DNA of 21,009 nt, taken from a virus. Shown here piece after piece: positions 20,996 to 21,009 of this stretch. The translations under genes were made by a program, and so were the position numbers. Under the pieces are notes generated by a model. It saw nothing but the letters and a program-made list of their open reading frames with translations, did not search any database and was not told the origin of the DNA. Positions within the stretch are counted from its first letter, which is position 1. Each line of letters opens with the position of its first letter. The stretch is from positions 1 to 21,009 of IMG/VR virus record IMGVR_UViG_3300037153_000207. One strand, given 5' to 3'.

Positions 20996-21009
20996 TTCGA
21001 TTCTCCTTA

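Noticed and set aside
1-21009. CRISPR array, insertion sequence or attachment site
   Set aside because: No direct-repeat/spacer pattern, transposase, integrase or terminal inverted repeats were seen; all repeats found are inside coding sequence.

Overview
The window is the tail and lysis part of a phage genome. The phage is very probably a myovirus with a contractile tail. The evidence is a run of forward-strand genes in the order of PBSX/Mu-type baseplate operons: an XkdP-like hub protein, an XkdQ/gpD-like hub, an XkdS/gp25-like wedge protein, a Baseplate J protein and a YmfQ/XkdU-like protein. No capsid, sheath, tape-measure, integrase or replication gene is visible, so lifestyle cannot be judged. 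The host is uncertain. Peptidoglycan hydrolase domains in the tail mean a walled bacterium. A membrane protein with a long Pro/Thr tail of PTxTPRP type recalls surface proteins common in Chloroflexota, but this is only a hint.

Layout. Positions 10-3791 hold the hub: an XkdP-like protein with a glycine-zipper tail, then a gpD-like hub fused to a lytic-transglycosylase-like domain and a zinc amidase. Positions 3791-12054 hold a large adhesin cassette placed between the hub and wedge genes. It contains a collagen-like fibre, a small fibre-associated protein, a 1276-residue multidomain adhesin (an N-terminal beta domain, three lectin-like beta-sandwiches and about fifteen 20-residue repeats), and a 914-residue tail fibre. 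Positions 12067-15446 return to the baseplate: two small unknown proteins, the gp25-like protein, Baseplate J with an added IPT/TIG domain, and YmfQ/XkdU-like. Positions 15456-17332 hold two more surface proteins. The second has Trp-rich 44-residue repeats and ends in the same roughly 105-residue C-terminal domain as the 914-residue fibre. Positions 17341-19890 hold small unknown proteins and a probable lysis or membrane group: a C39-like cysteine peptidase candidate, a 52-residue two-TM protein, a TM protein with a Pro/Thr-rich ectodomain, and a TM plus coiled-coil protein.

The forward operon ends at a large structured hairpin region (19900-19989). Convergent to it on the minus strand are a basic, Lys/Ala-rich histone-like protein, a 30-residue Pro/Asp/Glu-rich peptide followed by an intrinsic terminator, and an 88-residue unknown protein.

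Forward genes are tightly packed, and at least ten junctions use stop/start overlaps (TGATG, TAATG, ATGA or GTGA), which suggests one long transcript with translational coupling. The strongest compositional anomaly is the first 1.2 kb of the 1276-residue adhesin gene (about 5486-6715). It is clearly more GC-rich than its surroundings and ends at a domain boundary, as expected for a recently acquired module.
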